NCBI GenBank assembly: GCA_964525045.1 | Contig: CAZGFD010000030.1 | Span: forward strand, 1 to 48,548 | Length of the DNA: 48,548 nucleotides | Source: G020348185 sp964525045 | Lineage (GTDB): Bacteria > Nitrospirota > Nitrospiria > Nitrospirales > UBA8639 | Direction of reading: 5' to 3' | Notes under the pieces: generated by a model | Databases searched by the model: none | What the model saw: the letters and a program-made list of their open reading frames with translations, nothing else | What the model was told of the DNA's origin: nothing | In this document: piece by piece, positions 7,466 through 15,735 of the stretch | Layout: each line of letters begins with the position of its first letter | Numbering within the stretch: the stretch's first letter is position 1 | Translations under genes and position numbers: made by a program

Positions 7466-8164
7466 TCAATACACCTCGGCATCCGTGGCACCACGGACAC
7501 ACCACGCACGAAGGGGGAGGCCCTTAAGGCTGGTGAACACACTGCCAAAGCCGAAGGGCACGTTCCACGCGTTCGAGGGAACGCCCGCGACCTCCGACGC
7601 CGACCAATAGCCGGCCGACTGCACAATTTCGAACGGACTGCCATCGGGGATACATTTGGAGTCTATCGTACAATTGGTCGAGGTGGTATCCACCAGACTC
7701 GCCAGTTCGGGAATAGACGGCAACCGCCACCCCTTCTGCCCGTTCGTGCCCACGATGCGCTCGATGCGCTCGATGCAATGCCTCTTCGCATTCGAGTTGC
7801 CCTCCAGTTCTCCCCAGACAAACGTGTCCGTACTCGGCACGCTCTCCCACACCAGTCCCGTCTCCCGGTCACAGAAGGCGGAGGGTTTGTCCTTCGCAGG
7901 ATCGACAAAGGTCGTGGGCACAAACCGTTCGTCCCCCGGAATCACCTCGCTCCACGTCGGCGGCACCGCACACGGCCCGCTTTCGGGCAGATTGGCCACC
8001 TGGTCTTTGAGCATCAGAATCAAATCCTTGAGCTGTTTGTTCGTCACAAAATGGTCCCTGAAGGACCCCGCTGCCGTACTGTCACCCGGCTGCAGCACCC
8101 CGACCGCCCCGCACACCACCGCGAGACTAATCAGTCCAATAAGTAAAGGTTTAACTTTATGCAT
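7466..8164 (-). CDS. Secreted DUF1566 protein with DGR-type variable C-terminus
   Basis: A 232-residue protein with a signal peptide (residues 1 to about 32, PLLIGLISLAVVCGAVGVL) and a DUF1566/FGE-like domain: DRETGLVWE, a tryptophan-rich middle, KGWRLPSIPELASLVD, then a C-terminal YWSAS...NAWNV...CVRG block. DUF1566 proteins often serve as C-type-lectin-like display proteins diversified by DGRs. The last 40 codons before the tail fit a DGR variable repeat: the fixed scaffold (W, S, A-W-N-V, F, G, V, K, CVRG) is kept, while the positions that are Asn in template repeats carry Val, Gly, Pro, Phe, Ser, Thr or Leu, with every such codon ending in C or T. A G-rich ribosome binding site precedes ATG. 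It is probably the first gene of a DUF1566-avd-78-aa operon and would be exported. Confidence 0.8.
   Translation of the reverse strand: MHKVKPLLIGLISLAVVCGAVGVLQPGDSTAAGSFRDHFVTNKQLKDLILMLKDQVANLPESGPCAVPPTWSEVIPGDERFVPTTFVDPAKDKPSAFCDRETGLVWESVPSTDTFVWGELEGNSNAKRHCIERIERIVGTNGQKGWRLPSIPELASLVDTTSTNCTIDSKCIPDGSPFEIVQSAGYWSASEVAGVPSNAWNVPFGFGSVFTSLKGLPLRAWCVRGATDAEVY
7490..7609 (-). repeat. Putative DGR variable repeat (VR)
   Basis: Forty codons from TAT (YWSAS) to GGT (CVRG). All 17 codons at positions expected to be AAY in a template end in a pyrimidine (GTC, GGC, GTT, CCC, CCC, GGC, TTT, AGT, TTC, ACC, AGC, CTT, GGC, CTC, CCC, CTT, CGT). Many of the scaffold codons between them end in G (TGG, TCG, GCG, GTG, AAG). 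This is what A-to-N substitution of AAC/AAT codons leaves behind. No template copy was found in the window. Confidence 0.6.
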
Positions 8165-8190
8165 AATCCCCCCCTTTGTGAAAGAATAAA

Positions 8191-8216
8191 GGGCCCCGCG
8201 TTGCTGAGGGCCCCGC
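8191..8216 (-). promoter_or_regulatory. Leader hairpin upstream of DUF1566 gene
   Basis: Two copies of GGGCCCCGC (8191-8199 and 8208-8216) are separated by 8 nt. Because GGGCCC is self-complementary, the two copies can pair in the transcript as a strong GC stem followed by UUUAUUC, just before the ribosome binding site. This could act as an attenuator or mRNA-stability element. Confidence 0.3.
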
Positions 8217-8238
8217 TGTCCAACGCATACGAATCTAT

Positions 8239-8270
8239 CATTAGGTTAAACCTTTTGACTAATTTGTCAA
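8239..8270 (-). promoter_or_regulatory. Candidate promoter/operator of DUF1566 gene
   Basis: On the minus strand a consensus TTGACA sits within the near-palindrome TTGACAAATTAGTCAA, followed by the perfect inverted repeat AGGTT-T-AACCT. The -35 is perfect but no good -10 lies at 16-18 nt, so an activator may be needed. The two palindromes look like operator half-sites. Confidence 0.35.
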
Positions 8271-8758
8271 GTCCACGAAGAGGGCACTTTGGCATAAATG
8301 AGGAACAGGGCAGGGGTGGCATCCAAAATCAGCTATCAAATCAATCGGGCATGATACCCTGTTGCCGAGACCAGCTATGGAAGCCGATTTCATTGAGTCG
8401 ACAGGCGCGATGGCTTTAAGGAATTGACTTTTTAGCAAAATTGGCTGGTCTTTGCGCTTCCAGAAGCTTCAAGGCCACAGTTGGGGGCCACGAATGAAGC
8501 TTAAACCTCCAGACTTGCCCCTACCGCGCGAAGTGGCGTGGCACGAGAAACCGTCTTAGAAGCCACTGATCAAGGCAGGTGTGCTAATCCGCCGCGTCAT
8601 GCACGTGAACCGTGAATGATCCATGCGTTCAATGACACAACGTTCCCATGCATTCGACCAAGGGCTTGCGTGGCATCCGTGAGATGGCAGTTGGCTATTC
8701 TCAGAAAGTCAATACGCATGCCCGACCCAAAATCTTTTTCCATCCAGGCACCTTGAAT
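8271..8758. other. Long interval without a recognisable gene
   Basis: About 490 nt of this 590-nt gap show no open frame with coding character. One minus-strand stretch near 8590-8680 reads for about 25 codons without a stop, but is broken on both sides and matched nothing I recognise. It may be decayed sequence from an earlier gene. Confidence 0.5.
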
Positions 8759-9673
8759 TCATTCCGTTGTGTCTGTATCGGAACTTGGCCCAACGTCATA
8801 CTGCGGAAACAGGATCTGAAATTCAAAATTCAATGTCCAGTCAGGAGCCAAATCAGCTTTTTCAAGGAAATAAAACGCCTGTAGTCGGAAGTTTAACGGT
8901 TGCTTCCCCCCCCGTAAGGCAACTTTACCTACCCCTCCTCCGATCGGCACCGACCATTTGTTCCGTTCCGTCGCTTCCCAGTTCGCCGTAACCAATGGAG
9001 TCGTCGTCAGGTACCACCCCTTCTCCATATTGTAGTTCACGAACGGTCGGAGAAAGAAAAGGTTCAAGTCTTGGCGATCGGAATCTCCCGCAAATGACCA
9101 AATGTTGGTAACCAGGAGGCCAGTTAACCAACGGCCGGGCTTGCTGATAACCGCCGCACTGGGTCCGATTCCCCATTTCCCCGTCCCAATTCGGTCGTCG
9201 GTTGAGGAATTGAATAAAAAGGTCGGGCCAATACCTCCGATGGACTTGAAAAGTCGTTTGGATTCATCTCGTGCGAGAAAGGCCGTATATTGAATATCTC
9301 CAAGCCCGAATGTACTCCCGGAATCCCCAGAGGGCACAGTAGGTGCGCTTGAAGGAAGATAAATCAAGGGGATGTTCAGGCGGTTGATGACAGCCCAATT
9401 TCCAAGCTTTTTTGCCCAAATTGCCTGTATGTCAAAGGTATTGAAATCGTAGTTATTGCGCCCTGCTCCAAACCAGTTGGTATTGAGAAGCCCAATTCTC
9501 AGGAGATCGGAGACCGGGTTCTGAACGTCCTTAGCGAGTTCCACAACGTCCTTGACGGGTTTCTGATTATTTTTGGCTGGCTCTTGCCTATCCTCTGTCT
9601 GCCCCGTGCCCACCATTGAGATCAACAGTAGGCCAACCACTGTCCACCTGTTCCACTTCATCCTATAGGACAA
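8759..9673 (-). CDS. Probable outer-membrane beta-barrel protein of unknown substrate
   Basis: A 304-residue exported protein: signal peptide (WTVVGLLLISMVGTGQT), a polar linker with repeats of a NQKPVKDVVELAKDVQNPV type, then a barrel-like region with alternating aromatic strands (TFDIQAIWAKKLGNWAVINR, GLGDIQYTAFLARD, LNFRLQAFYFLEKADL). The layout resembles proteins often annotated as transporter or neuromedin U-like in environmental bacteria, related to the MetA-pathway barrel family, though no substrate is established. A TTG start at 9671-9673 is chosen because AAGGAG lies 11 nt before it; the in-frame ATG at 9659-9661 is further away. It is followed by PPK2 in the same direction. Confidence 0.6.
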   Translation of the reverse strand: MSYRMKWNRWTVVGLLLISMVGTGQTEDRQEPAKNNQKPVKDVVELAKDVQNPVSDLLRIGLLNTNWFGAGRNNYDFNTFDIQAIWAKKLGNWAVINRLNIPLIYLPSSAPTVPSGDSGSTFGLGDIQYTAFLARDESKRLFKSIGGIGPTFLFNSSTDDRIGTGKWGIGPSAAVISKPGRWLTGLLVTNIWSFAGDSDRQDLNLFFLRPFVNYNMEKGWYLTTTPLVTANWEATERNKWSVPIGGGVGKVALRGGKQPLNFRLQAFYFLEKADLAPDWTLNFEFQILFPQYDVGPSSDTDTTE

Positions 9674-9760
9674 ACGTTAACTCTCCTTACCTGGCTATGC
9701 GGGAAATCATTGAAGGCAAACTCTGGTCTTAAGAAAGTCAGACTGAGAAAAATTGGGTGT

Positions 9761-10609
9761 TCAGTACTTTTGCGGGACGACCTTCCTGTTGGCAATCGAT
9801 GTCTTATCGTCGTACTTCCGTTTCAAATTCCGTTTCCCAAGTTTGACTTTCTGGTCAGAATATTTTTCATAAGGGATCTGACTTAATATATGTGAGATGC
9901 AGTTGAGACGAGCCCGTCTTTTATCATCCCCCGGAACGATAAACCATGGAGCAAAACCCGTGTCCGTAGCCGCGAACATATCATCCCTGGCCTTTGAATA
10001 TTCGTACCAGCGATGATAGGATTCTAAGTCCATCGGACTGAGTTTCCAGGTCTTACGAGAATCCCCGATCCGGGCCCGAATACGCCGTTCCTGTTCTGGC
10101 ATACTCACTTCTAACCAATACTTGAGGAGAATGGTTCCGCCATCCACTATCATCTTTTCGAAAATAGGCGTGCTTTTCAGGAACCCTTCATACTCCTTTT
10201 TTGTACAAAATCCCATGACGCGCTCAACCCCCGCTCGGTTATACCAGCTCCGGTCAAAGAGAACGATTTCACCTCCCGCAGGGAATTGAGCGATGTATCG
10301 TTGGCCATAAATCTGCATTTTTTCCACTTCAGACGGGGTGGGCAATGCCACCACCCGGAATACCCGATGGCTGACGCTATCGACGATCCGCCTGATGACA
10401 CCGCCCTTCCCTGCCGCGTCCCGTCCTTCAAAAAGGATAATGACTCGAATTTTGTTTTTGACGACCCAATCCTGGAGTTTCACGAGCTCCGCTTGCAATC
10501 TGACCAGCTCGGCTTCGTATTCCTTCCTTCCAAGTTTAGTCGTCCCTCCATCATCTGAGTCTTTCTTGAATGTTTTGTATTTATCGGGTTTTGATTTCTT
10601 CTTTGCCAT
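9761..10609 (-). CDS. ppk2: Polyphosphate kinase 2 (PPK2)
   Basis: PPK2 enzymes transfer phosphate between polyphosphate and nucleotides, mostly making GTP or ATP from polyP in the cytoplasm. The 282-residue protein has Walker A GRDAAGKGG (62-70), Walker B LFDRSWYNRAGVERVMGFC with Asp119, a lid region (RIRARIGDSRKTWKLSPMDL) and the conserved C-terminal FIVPGDDKRRARLNCI. The N-terminus is a short Lys-rich tail. The ATG at 10607-10609 has AAGGAG 7 nt upstream; an in-frame TTG two codons earlier is less likely. A role in phosphate or energy reserve use under stress is inferred. Whether it prefers ADP, GDP or NMP cannot be told from the sequence alone. Confidence 0.93.
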   Translation of the reverse strand: MAKKKSKPDKYKTFKKDSDDGGTTKLGRKEYEAELVRLQAELVKLQDWVVKNKIRVIILFEGRDAAGKGGVIRRIVDSVSHRVFRVVALPTPSEVEKMQIYGQRYIAQFPAGGEIVLFDRSWYNRAGVERVMGFCTKKEYEGFLKSTPIFEKMIVDGGTILLKYWLEVSMPEQERRIRARIGDSRKTWKLSPMDLESYHRWYEYSKARDDMFAATDTGFAPWFIVPGDDKRRARLNCISHILSQIPYEKYSDQKVKLGKRNLKRKYDDKTSIANRKVVPQKY

Positions 10610-10713
10610 ACCCAAACTCCTTGTTTCAAAATATAGACAGCAATTTCAGTTCCCACGAACACTCTTATGCCTTTCCCCTAATTGAAACCTGAAACTTGAA
10701 ACTCTAAGCTTAT

Positions 10714-11961
10714 TCACTCCACCTCCGCTCCGGGTGGGTATTTCTTCCAGCCTCCACCCCCTTTTGCCTGACGATAACCAAGATCAAAAAGTTTGGTCAT
10801 ATATGGTCGATCGAACGCTTCATTGGGCTGTTCTGTAAAATCATCTGGGATATAGGCCAGGTGGTAGTCCATACCATCTCGCTTGGCTGCTAAATACACC
10901 CGATACATGTCCCCGATTCCCTGGGTTCGAATCAACGACCCAATTGTCCGGCCGGCGATTGAGGTCACTTTAGGTTCCACTGTTTGCCAGGCTGGACCCA
11001 GACGGGCATTTCGAAGCAGGTACACTTTAGAGGTTCCCTGCACATTCAGCTTTTCTTCTACCCGCTTCCAGTCAATTCCAATGGGATAAAGGAAGATCTG
11101 GGAGGCTCCTCCTCCATCTACATGAATTTCATCATAGCGTTGGCCATTGGCTTCCACTTCGAAAAAGACCGGTGGAAAGGCTACCGGTATCGATGCCGAA
11201 GCAAGCAGGATTTTATGAATCAGTTCCAAGCTTTTGGGATCTTCGCTTGCAGCTATCCGAGTCAGATTCCAAATCACGGGCCTTCCAGCATCCAGATTAG
11301 TGGTCCCAACATTCAATTGACGTCCTTTTCGAAACTCGGTCGCCAGGGCTTTTATGATGTCAGGGGTCACGTATTTCTGAATGAGCGTCATCAATGGTGC
11401 CGTGTCTGCCAGAGCGTCACTCGAAAGGCCAACAAAAAGATTCCGCTCGGTAAGAATGTCCTTGGTCGAAATACCTGTATAGATTTCCTTGAGGGTGGCA
11501 TCATATTTTGAACCCAGAAACGCAAAAGGAGAAATCAGGGCGCCAGTGCTAACACCCGTAACCATCGTAAACTCAGGACGATTGCCCGACTCGGTCCATC
11601 CAAGGAGGAATCCAGCGGTAAAGGCTCCATTGGCGCCGCCTCCCGAGATGGCCAAATAACTCAGTTCTCCTCCGTATAGCCCGGGATACCTTTTTTTAAT
11701 CTGCTCCTCCGTCCGGGAAAACCAAGCCTCTGCCCAAGGTGGTGACTCATCACCCCACGCTTTGGCCTTGGGAATACCAGGAATGATGGCTTCATTGCCC
11801 AGCTCCTCCGGTATGGGATTACGGGTGGGGACAGTTCCATATCCCACAATGAAAAGGCTGTGAAGAAATCCTATTAACAGAATGCCTGCTCGTAGCCTCA
11901 GGGATTCAGAACAGCTTCCAATAGTCTCCCCCTGATTCGTAAAAGCTTTTGTGGGGTGCAT
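10714..11961 (-). CDS. Patatin-like phospholipase, lipobox cysteine lost
   Basis: A patatin-family serine lipase: oxyanion motif SGGGANGAF, nucleophile elbow GVSTG and catalytic Asp in HVDGGGASQ. It probably acts on membrane phospholipids from the periplasmic side. The ATG at 11959-11961 is 5 nt after a strong AGGAGG; the longer open frame (TTG at 12012) overlaps that ribosome binding site. The N-terminus has a hydrophobic segment (AGILLIGFLHSLFIVGYGTV). In its paralogue at 20507-21748 the matching position reads GCGTV, a lipobox cysteine. Here the codon is TAT (Tyr), so the protein is probably anchored by an uncleaved segment or secreted rather than lipidated. The two are about two-thirds identical by eye. 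Confidence 0.9.
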   Translation of the reverse strand: MHPTKAFTNQGETIGSCSESLRLRAGILLIGFLHSLFIVGYGTVPTRNPIPEELGNEAIIPGIPKAKAWGDESPPWAEAWFSRTEEQIKKRYPGLYGGELSYLAISGGGANGAFTAGFLLGWTESGNRPEFTMVTGVSTGALISPFAFLGSKYDATLKEIYTGISTKDILTERNLFVGLSSDALADTAPLMTLIQKYVTPDIIKALATEFRKGRQLNVGTTNLDAGRPVIWNLTRIAASEDPKSLELIHKILLASASIPVAFPPVFFEVEANGQRYDEIHVDGGGASQIFLYPIGIDWKRVEEKLNVQGTSKVYLLRNARLGPAWQTVEPKVTSIAGRTIGSLIRTQGIGDMYRVYLAAKRDGMDYHLAYIPDDFTEQPNEAFDRPYMTKLFDLGYRQAKGGGGWKKYPPGAEVE

Positions 11962-12218
11962 CAAAACCTCCTTCGCCAGGTCAATATTCAAAATAAGAGC
12001 CCAATGATTCAAAGCATTTCGTTTGAAAAATTCGGTCCTTGGTGATATCGCCTATTTTTGCCCGAAAAATATCCAAGGCCACATTACCAAATTGTTTACA
12101 AATGCAGAAATCTTGGCCCGCTTTTACCTTCCGATGAATTTTGAAATCCAGAAAGTACGGGTCAAGTTACGTTCTACCACAAGCCATGGAAAGGCCTGAA
12201 AAAATTACATTTTTTATT

Positions 12219-12246
12219 TTGACAGGTCTATAGGCAACGATATAGG
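12219..12246 (+). promoter_or_regulatory. Promoter of the P-ATPase gene cluster
   Basis: TTGACA (12219-12224), a 16-nt spacer and TATAGG (12241-12246) sit about 70 nt upstream of the first small gene. The rest of the 350-nt gap divergent from the patatin gene is AT-rich and shows no other feature I can support. Confidence 0.55.
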
Positions 12247-12313
12247 ATCAACGTTTCCTTAAGGCAATACTCATCAATTCCGACAAACTCACGTAAAGGA
12301 GGCCTACAAAACT

Positions 12314-12553
12314 ATGGAATGGACGATCGGTGGTGTGATTGGTGGGGCAATAGCAGGTACGGTCATCGGAGGGCTATCCGAACCCCTCCTGTCCGCTGTC
12401 ACTGGATCGTTTCGGCCTGTGGCCAAGGAAGTGCTGAAAAGCGGATTGATTGTGGTAGCTTCGGCTTCTGAGCTTGTTGAGGGAGTTCATAAAGAATGGT
12501 CAACGATTGTGACCGAAGCCCAGGCGGAACTAAAGGGTTCCCCCGCCAAATAA
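12314..12553 (+). CDS. Small glycine-zipper membrane protein, PacL/DUF1490-like
   Basis: A 79-residue protein. Residues about 4-22 form a glycine-rich membrane helix (GGVIGGAIAGTVIGGL), followed by RPVAKEVLKSGLIV and an amphipathic acidic helix (SASELVEGVHKEWSTIVTEA). A paralogue at 17707-17934 shares the RPVAKE and EAxAEK/L signatures. The architecture (glycine-zipper helix, second apolar stretch, Glu/Ala-rich tail, encoded beside a metal P-ATPase) resembles mycobacterial PacL proteins (DUF1490), which scaffold and assist zinc-efflux ATPases, and also small DUF5132 proteins. The C-terminal His/Asp metal site of PacL is not seen. AAAGGAGG lies upstream. It is the first gene of the cluster. 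Confidence 0.75.
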   Translation: MEWTIGGVIGGAIAGTVIGGLSEPLLSAVTGSFRPVAKEVLKSGLIVVASASELVEGVHKEWSTIVTEAQAELKGSPAK

Positions 12554-12697
12554 TTGCCTAAAACATTTGAAGTTTGTTCCATAAAATCCTTGGTTTGTTC
12601 ACTGATGAACCAATTTTCTGTTCAATGAATTTTATACTGCTATATCATGTCAGTGGGATACCCCAGCGACTTCATCGATTATCCAGGGGGGAGTTTA

Positions 12698-15265
12698 ATG
12701 AGTAGCCAAAATGTCCAAATCCTTAAATCGGCACAGGGCAGAGTTCGTCTTCACCTCGCTAAATTGAAACATGATCAGAAGGAAAGCAAGGCCGTACACA
12801 GGCGATTATGTTCAATTAAGGGGATCGATTCGGTAGAAATTAACCCTCAAACCGGCAATATCAAAATTGACTACGATGCCGGCCAGAACGATTCCCTCGC
12901 CTTCCAGGTTTCCGTTGCACAGGCACTGAACCTTTCCCCCTTGGATATTGAGTCGGAAGAATTTGAAAAAGTCTTCAATGGGAATGGCCTCCCCTCCTCC
13001 GCAATGCATTCGGACGTTCCTGAAAAGCCTTCCCACCTTCCCACGGTTCTGATCAATGTCATGCAATTGACCCATATCGTGCATTCCATTCCCGGCCGTG
13101 TGCGATTACGAATACCCGCCCTAGAAGAACACCCCCGTTTAATCGACCCATTGATAGCCATGTTACGCGATCAAGTAGGAACGATCGACGTCTCCATCAA
13201 TGCATGGTGTTCAAGCGTGACCATTCACTACGATTCTTCAGTGTGGTCGGGCGAACGGTTGTGTCAGTTTTTGCAACAACAGCCTTATCAGGACATCGAG
13301 GGGTACCATGGCCCCAATGTTGAGGTCCTTCCTCCTCTATCTCCTGCCGATGAGCCAGCTGGCAATGAATTGTGGTATTCAACTGTAGGCCTGGCCTTAG
13401 GGATTCTGGCCGAGCCCCTGGCTGCCCCAGTCTTGCCTGTTATTCTCCTGGCTAGCGCCTGGCCCATGTTGAAGCGAACGTATCACTCGCTCACCGTTGA
13501 GAAAAAATTGAATGTTGATGTCCTCGATGCTTCAGCCGCAAGCCTGTTGGTGGTCCAAGGAAACCTTCCGATGGCCATGTTTATGATCTTTTTGATTAAC
13601 ATTGCTGATTACATTCGTGACCTAACCATGAATCAATCGAAGAAAGCCATCGAGGAGGTCTTGGCCTATCAAACCAATGAAGCCTGGGTGATTCGAAAGG
13701 GACGAAAGGTTAAGGTTCCCGTTTCTGAGGTCCAACTTGGGGAATTGGTCGTCATTTATCCGGGGGAACGGATTACCATTGATGGGGTGGTTCAATCAGG
13801 AATGGCCATGGTGGATCAGGCAACCTTAACCGGAGAGTCCCTGCCCGTTGAAAAAAATACCGGGGATCCGGTTTATGCGGCCACGGTCGTTCGCGAGGGA
13901 GAAATCACGGTTCAAGCCGAAAGCATTGGGGACGAAACTGAAGCTGCCCGTATTGTCCGGTTGGTGGAAGATGCCCCGGCTCGCGAGACAAAAATTCAAA
14001 ATTATGCGGTGAAATGGGCGAATGACATTGTGCCCTATAGTTTTATGCTCGGTGGAGTTGGAGCGGTGGCAGGTGGTGGATTACAGGGAGCAGCGGCCGT
14101 TCTTATAATTGACTATGGGACGGGGATCCGAATTGCGGCTCCCACAACCGTCCTTTCATCCATGACCAAATCAATCCGAAAAGGCATACTGATTAAAGGG
14201 GGGCGTCATTTAGAGAATTTATCTGAAGTCAATGCCATTGTGTTTGATAAAACCGGGACATTGACTTGCGGACACCCGGATGTGGTCGATGTTATCCCTC
14301 TGAACGGCAGCACTCCAGACCAAGTGATTTCCCTAGCCGCAGCCGCTGAAAACAGGTTAACCCACCCTGTGGCTCAAGCCATCGTACGGGCTGCGACAGA
14401 TAGAGGATTAGATATCCCTGAACGAACAACCTCCGACTATACCATTGGATTAGGCGTGGAATCCTGTGTCAATGATATCCCGGTGCTCGTCGGAAATCGT
14501 CGATTTATGAAACAAAAAAAATTATCTCTCTCTCCGGCCATTCAAAACAAAATACGAGAAATGGAAACCAGGGCGGTCTCTCCCCTCTGTGTCGCCGCCG
14601 ACGGAAAAATGATCGGGCTGTTGTCCTATGCCGACCCCCTTAGGCCAGAGGCTAAGGAAGTGATTCAGGCCATCCGTGACCGGGGAATCGAGGAAATCGT
14701 AATGTTAACGGGCGACCATGAAGATGTGGCCAAGCGGGTGGCCCTAGAATTGGGCATTACCCGTTATGTCTCAGAGTCATTTCCGGGTCAAAAGGCTGAG
14801 GTCGTTCAGGAGCTCCAACAAAAGGGTTACAAAGTCGCCGTTGTCGGAGATGGCATCAATGATTCCCCGGCTTTGGCTTATGCCGATGTGGGAATTGCGG
14901 TAGACGGGGGTACCCATGTGGCTCAAGAAACGGCTCACGTGGTCTTATTGCATGGTGGGCTCTGGAAAATTCCTGCCGCCCTTGACATCGGGCGGGAAGC
15001 CGTTGGGTTAATTCATCAGAATTGGAATATCATCATGATACCCAATACCATTGCGCTCGGCTTGGCTGCTGTCGGACTTTTGGGGCCCATTGGCGCTACT
15101 CTGCTCAGCAACGGTTCCAACATTTTAGCGACAGCCAATGGACTTCGACCTTTAATGGGAGCAACCCCATCTGAAGCCCCAAGCCGCCCACCAACCTCTC
15201 CGGGACTAGCCGTGGAAGAAACCTTGGAATTAGAGAACGAGCACGAATTGGAAGTTGTGGCCTAA
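12698..15265 (+). CDS. P1B-type (heavy-metal-like) P-type ATPase without the usual Cys motifs
   Basis: An 855-residue inner-membrane cation pump. Two HMA-like ferredoxin-fold repeats at the N-terminus (QGRVRLHLAKL and SIPGRVRLRIPAL) lack CxxC. TGES is at 378-381, DKTGT with phosphorylated Asp517, the P1B signature His in NRLTHPVAQAI, and GDGIND at 717-722. The key transmembrane ion motif, normally CPC, SPC or similar, reads DYGTGIRIAAP (472-482) and has no cysteine, so soft metals such as Cu+ are unlikely ligands; Mn, Zn or another hard cation are options (inference). The ATG at 12698 is 4 nt after GGGGGAG and is preferred to an in-frame ATG 51 nt upstream. It sits between small PacL-like proteins. 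Confidence 0.92.
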   Translation: MSSQNVQILKSAQGRVRLHLAKLKHDQKESKAVHRRLCSIKGIDSVEINPQTGNIKIDYDAGQNDSLAFQVSVAQALNLSPLDIESEEFEKVFNGNGLPSSAMHSDVPEKPSHLPTVLINVMQLTHIVHSIPGRVRLRIPALEEHPRLIDPLIAMLRDQVGTIDVSINAWCSSVTIHYDSSVWSGERLCQFLQQQPYQDIEGYHGPNVEVLPPLSPADEPAGNELWYSTVGLALGILAEPLAAPVLPVILLASAWPMLKRTYHSLTVEKKLNVDVLDASAASLLVVQGNLPMAMFMIFLINIADYIRDLTMNQSKKAIEEVLAYQTNEAWVIRKGRKVKVPVSEVQLGELVVIYPGERITIDGVVQSGMAMVDQATLTGESLPVEKNTGDPVYAATVVREGEITVQAESIGDETEAARIVRLVEDAPARETKIQNYAVKWANDIVPYSFMLGGVGAVAGGGLQGAAAVLIIDYGTGIRIAAPTTVLSSMTKSIRKGILIKGGRHLENLSEVNAIVFDKTGTLTCGHPDVVDVIPLNGSTPDQVISLAAAAENRLTHPVAQAIVRAATDRGLDIPERTTSDYTIGLGVESCVNDIPVLVGNRRFMKQKKLSLSPAIQNKIREMETRAVSPLCVAADGKMIGLLSYADPLRPEAKEVIQAIRDRGIEEIVMLTGDHEDVAKRVALELGITRYVSESFPGQKAEVVQELQQKGYKVAVVGDGINDSPALAYADVGIAVDGGTHVAQETAHVVLLHGGLWKIPAALDIGREAVGLIHQNWNIIMIPNTIALGLAAVGLLGPIGATLLSNGSNILATANGLRPLMGATPSEAPSRPPTSPGLAVEETLELENEHELEVVA

Positions 15266-15330
15266 CCCGGGATTCGACAGGGATCAAGTCCTATCCGTCA
15301 CCCGATTCATCGATTACAAGGAGGAAGGTT

Positions 15331-15714
15331 TTGCACCAAATTATCGCTGGGGTCCTTATTGGCGCCGCAGCCATCATGTTCGGGCCCAGACTTCTCTCTG
15401 ACATCGCCGTCACACTTCAACCAGCGGGAAAAGGATTACTCCACTTGGGTGAGACGGCAGTGGGAATGGTTTCAAGCTCCGTGTCTGCTGCCGGGAATTG
15501 GGTGGGTGAACTGGTTGGATCAGGGGCAAAAACTGCCCAAACGTCCTCTCCATCCCCCGGGTCAAAATCAACAATTGAAAAGAAATTAGAATCTGATAAG
15601 AACGAGGACAGTTTCCTCCAGGAAGCCGAAGGCGTCGGCAAAGACATTGTCGTCTCGCTGGCTGAGGAAGAAGCGGTTTCTTTTATCAAAATGGCGTTAA
15701 TAGCCATTATTTAG
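15331..15714 (+). CDS. Small membrane protein linked to the P-ATPase, diverged PacL-like
   Basis: A 127-residue protein. The N-terminal half has an apolar glycine-rich helix (IIAGVLIGAAAIMFGP), then LQPAGKGLLHLGETAVGMV, echoing the RPVAKE-type segment of the 79- and 75-residue proteins nearby. A low-complexity Ser/Pro/Lys linker follows, then a C-terminal helix (AEGVGKDIVVSLAEEEAVSF) and a final apolar stretch (IKMALIAII). It starts with TTG, directly supported by AAGGAGGAAGGTT. It lies 65 nt after the ATPase gene and is probably in the same operon. A partner or scaffold role for the pump is inferred from position and shape only. Confidence 0.7.
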   Translation: MHQIIAGVLIGAAAIMFGPRLLSDIAVTLQPAGKGLLHLGETAVGMVSSSVSAAGNWVGELVGSGAKTAQTSSPSPGSKSTIEKKLESDKNEDSFLQEAEGVGKDIVVSLAEEEAVSFIKMALIAII

Positions 15715-15735
15715 TCGGAAAAGGATGCATTGGGA

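Noticed and set aside
7373..8189. Long plus-strand open frames (257 and 177 codons) opposite the DUF1566 gene
   Set aside because: They are antisense shadows. The minus strand carries a signal peptide, DUF1566 motifs and ribosome binding sites, while the plus frames show no recognisable domain.
12555..12697. Possible hairpin TTGGTT...AACCAA before the P-ATPase gene
   Set aside because: The arms need a bulge and no U-tract follows, so it is too weak to call.
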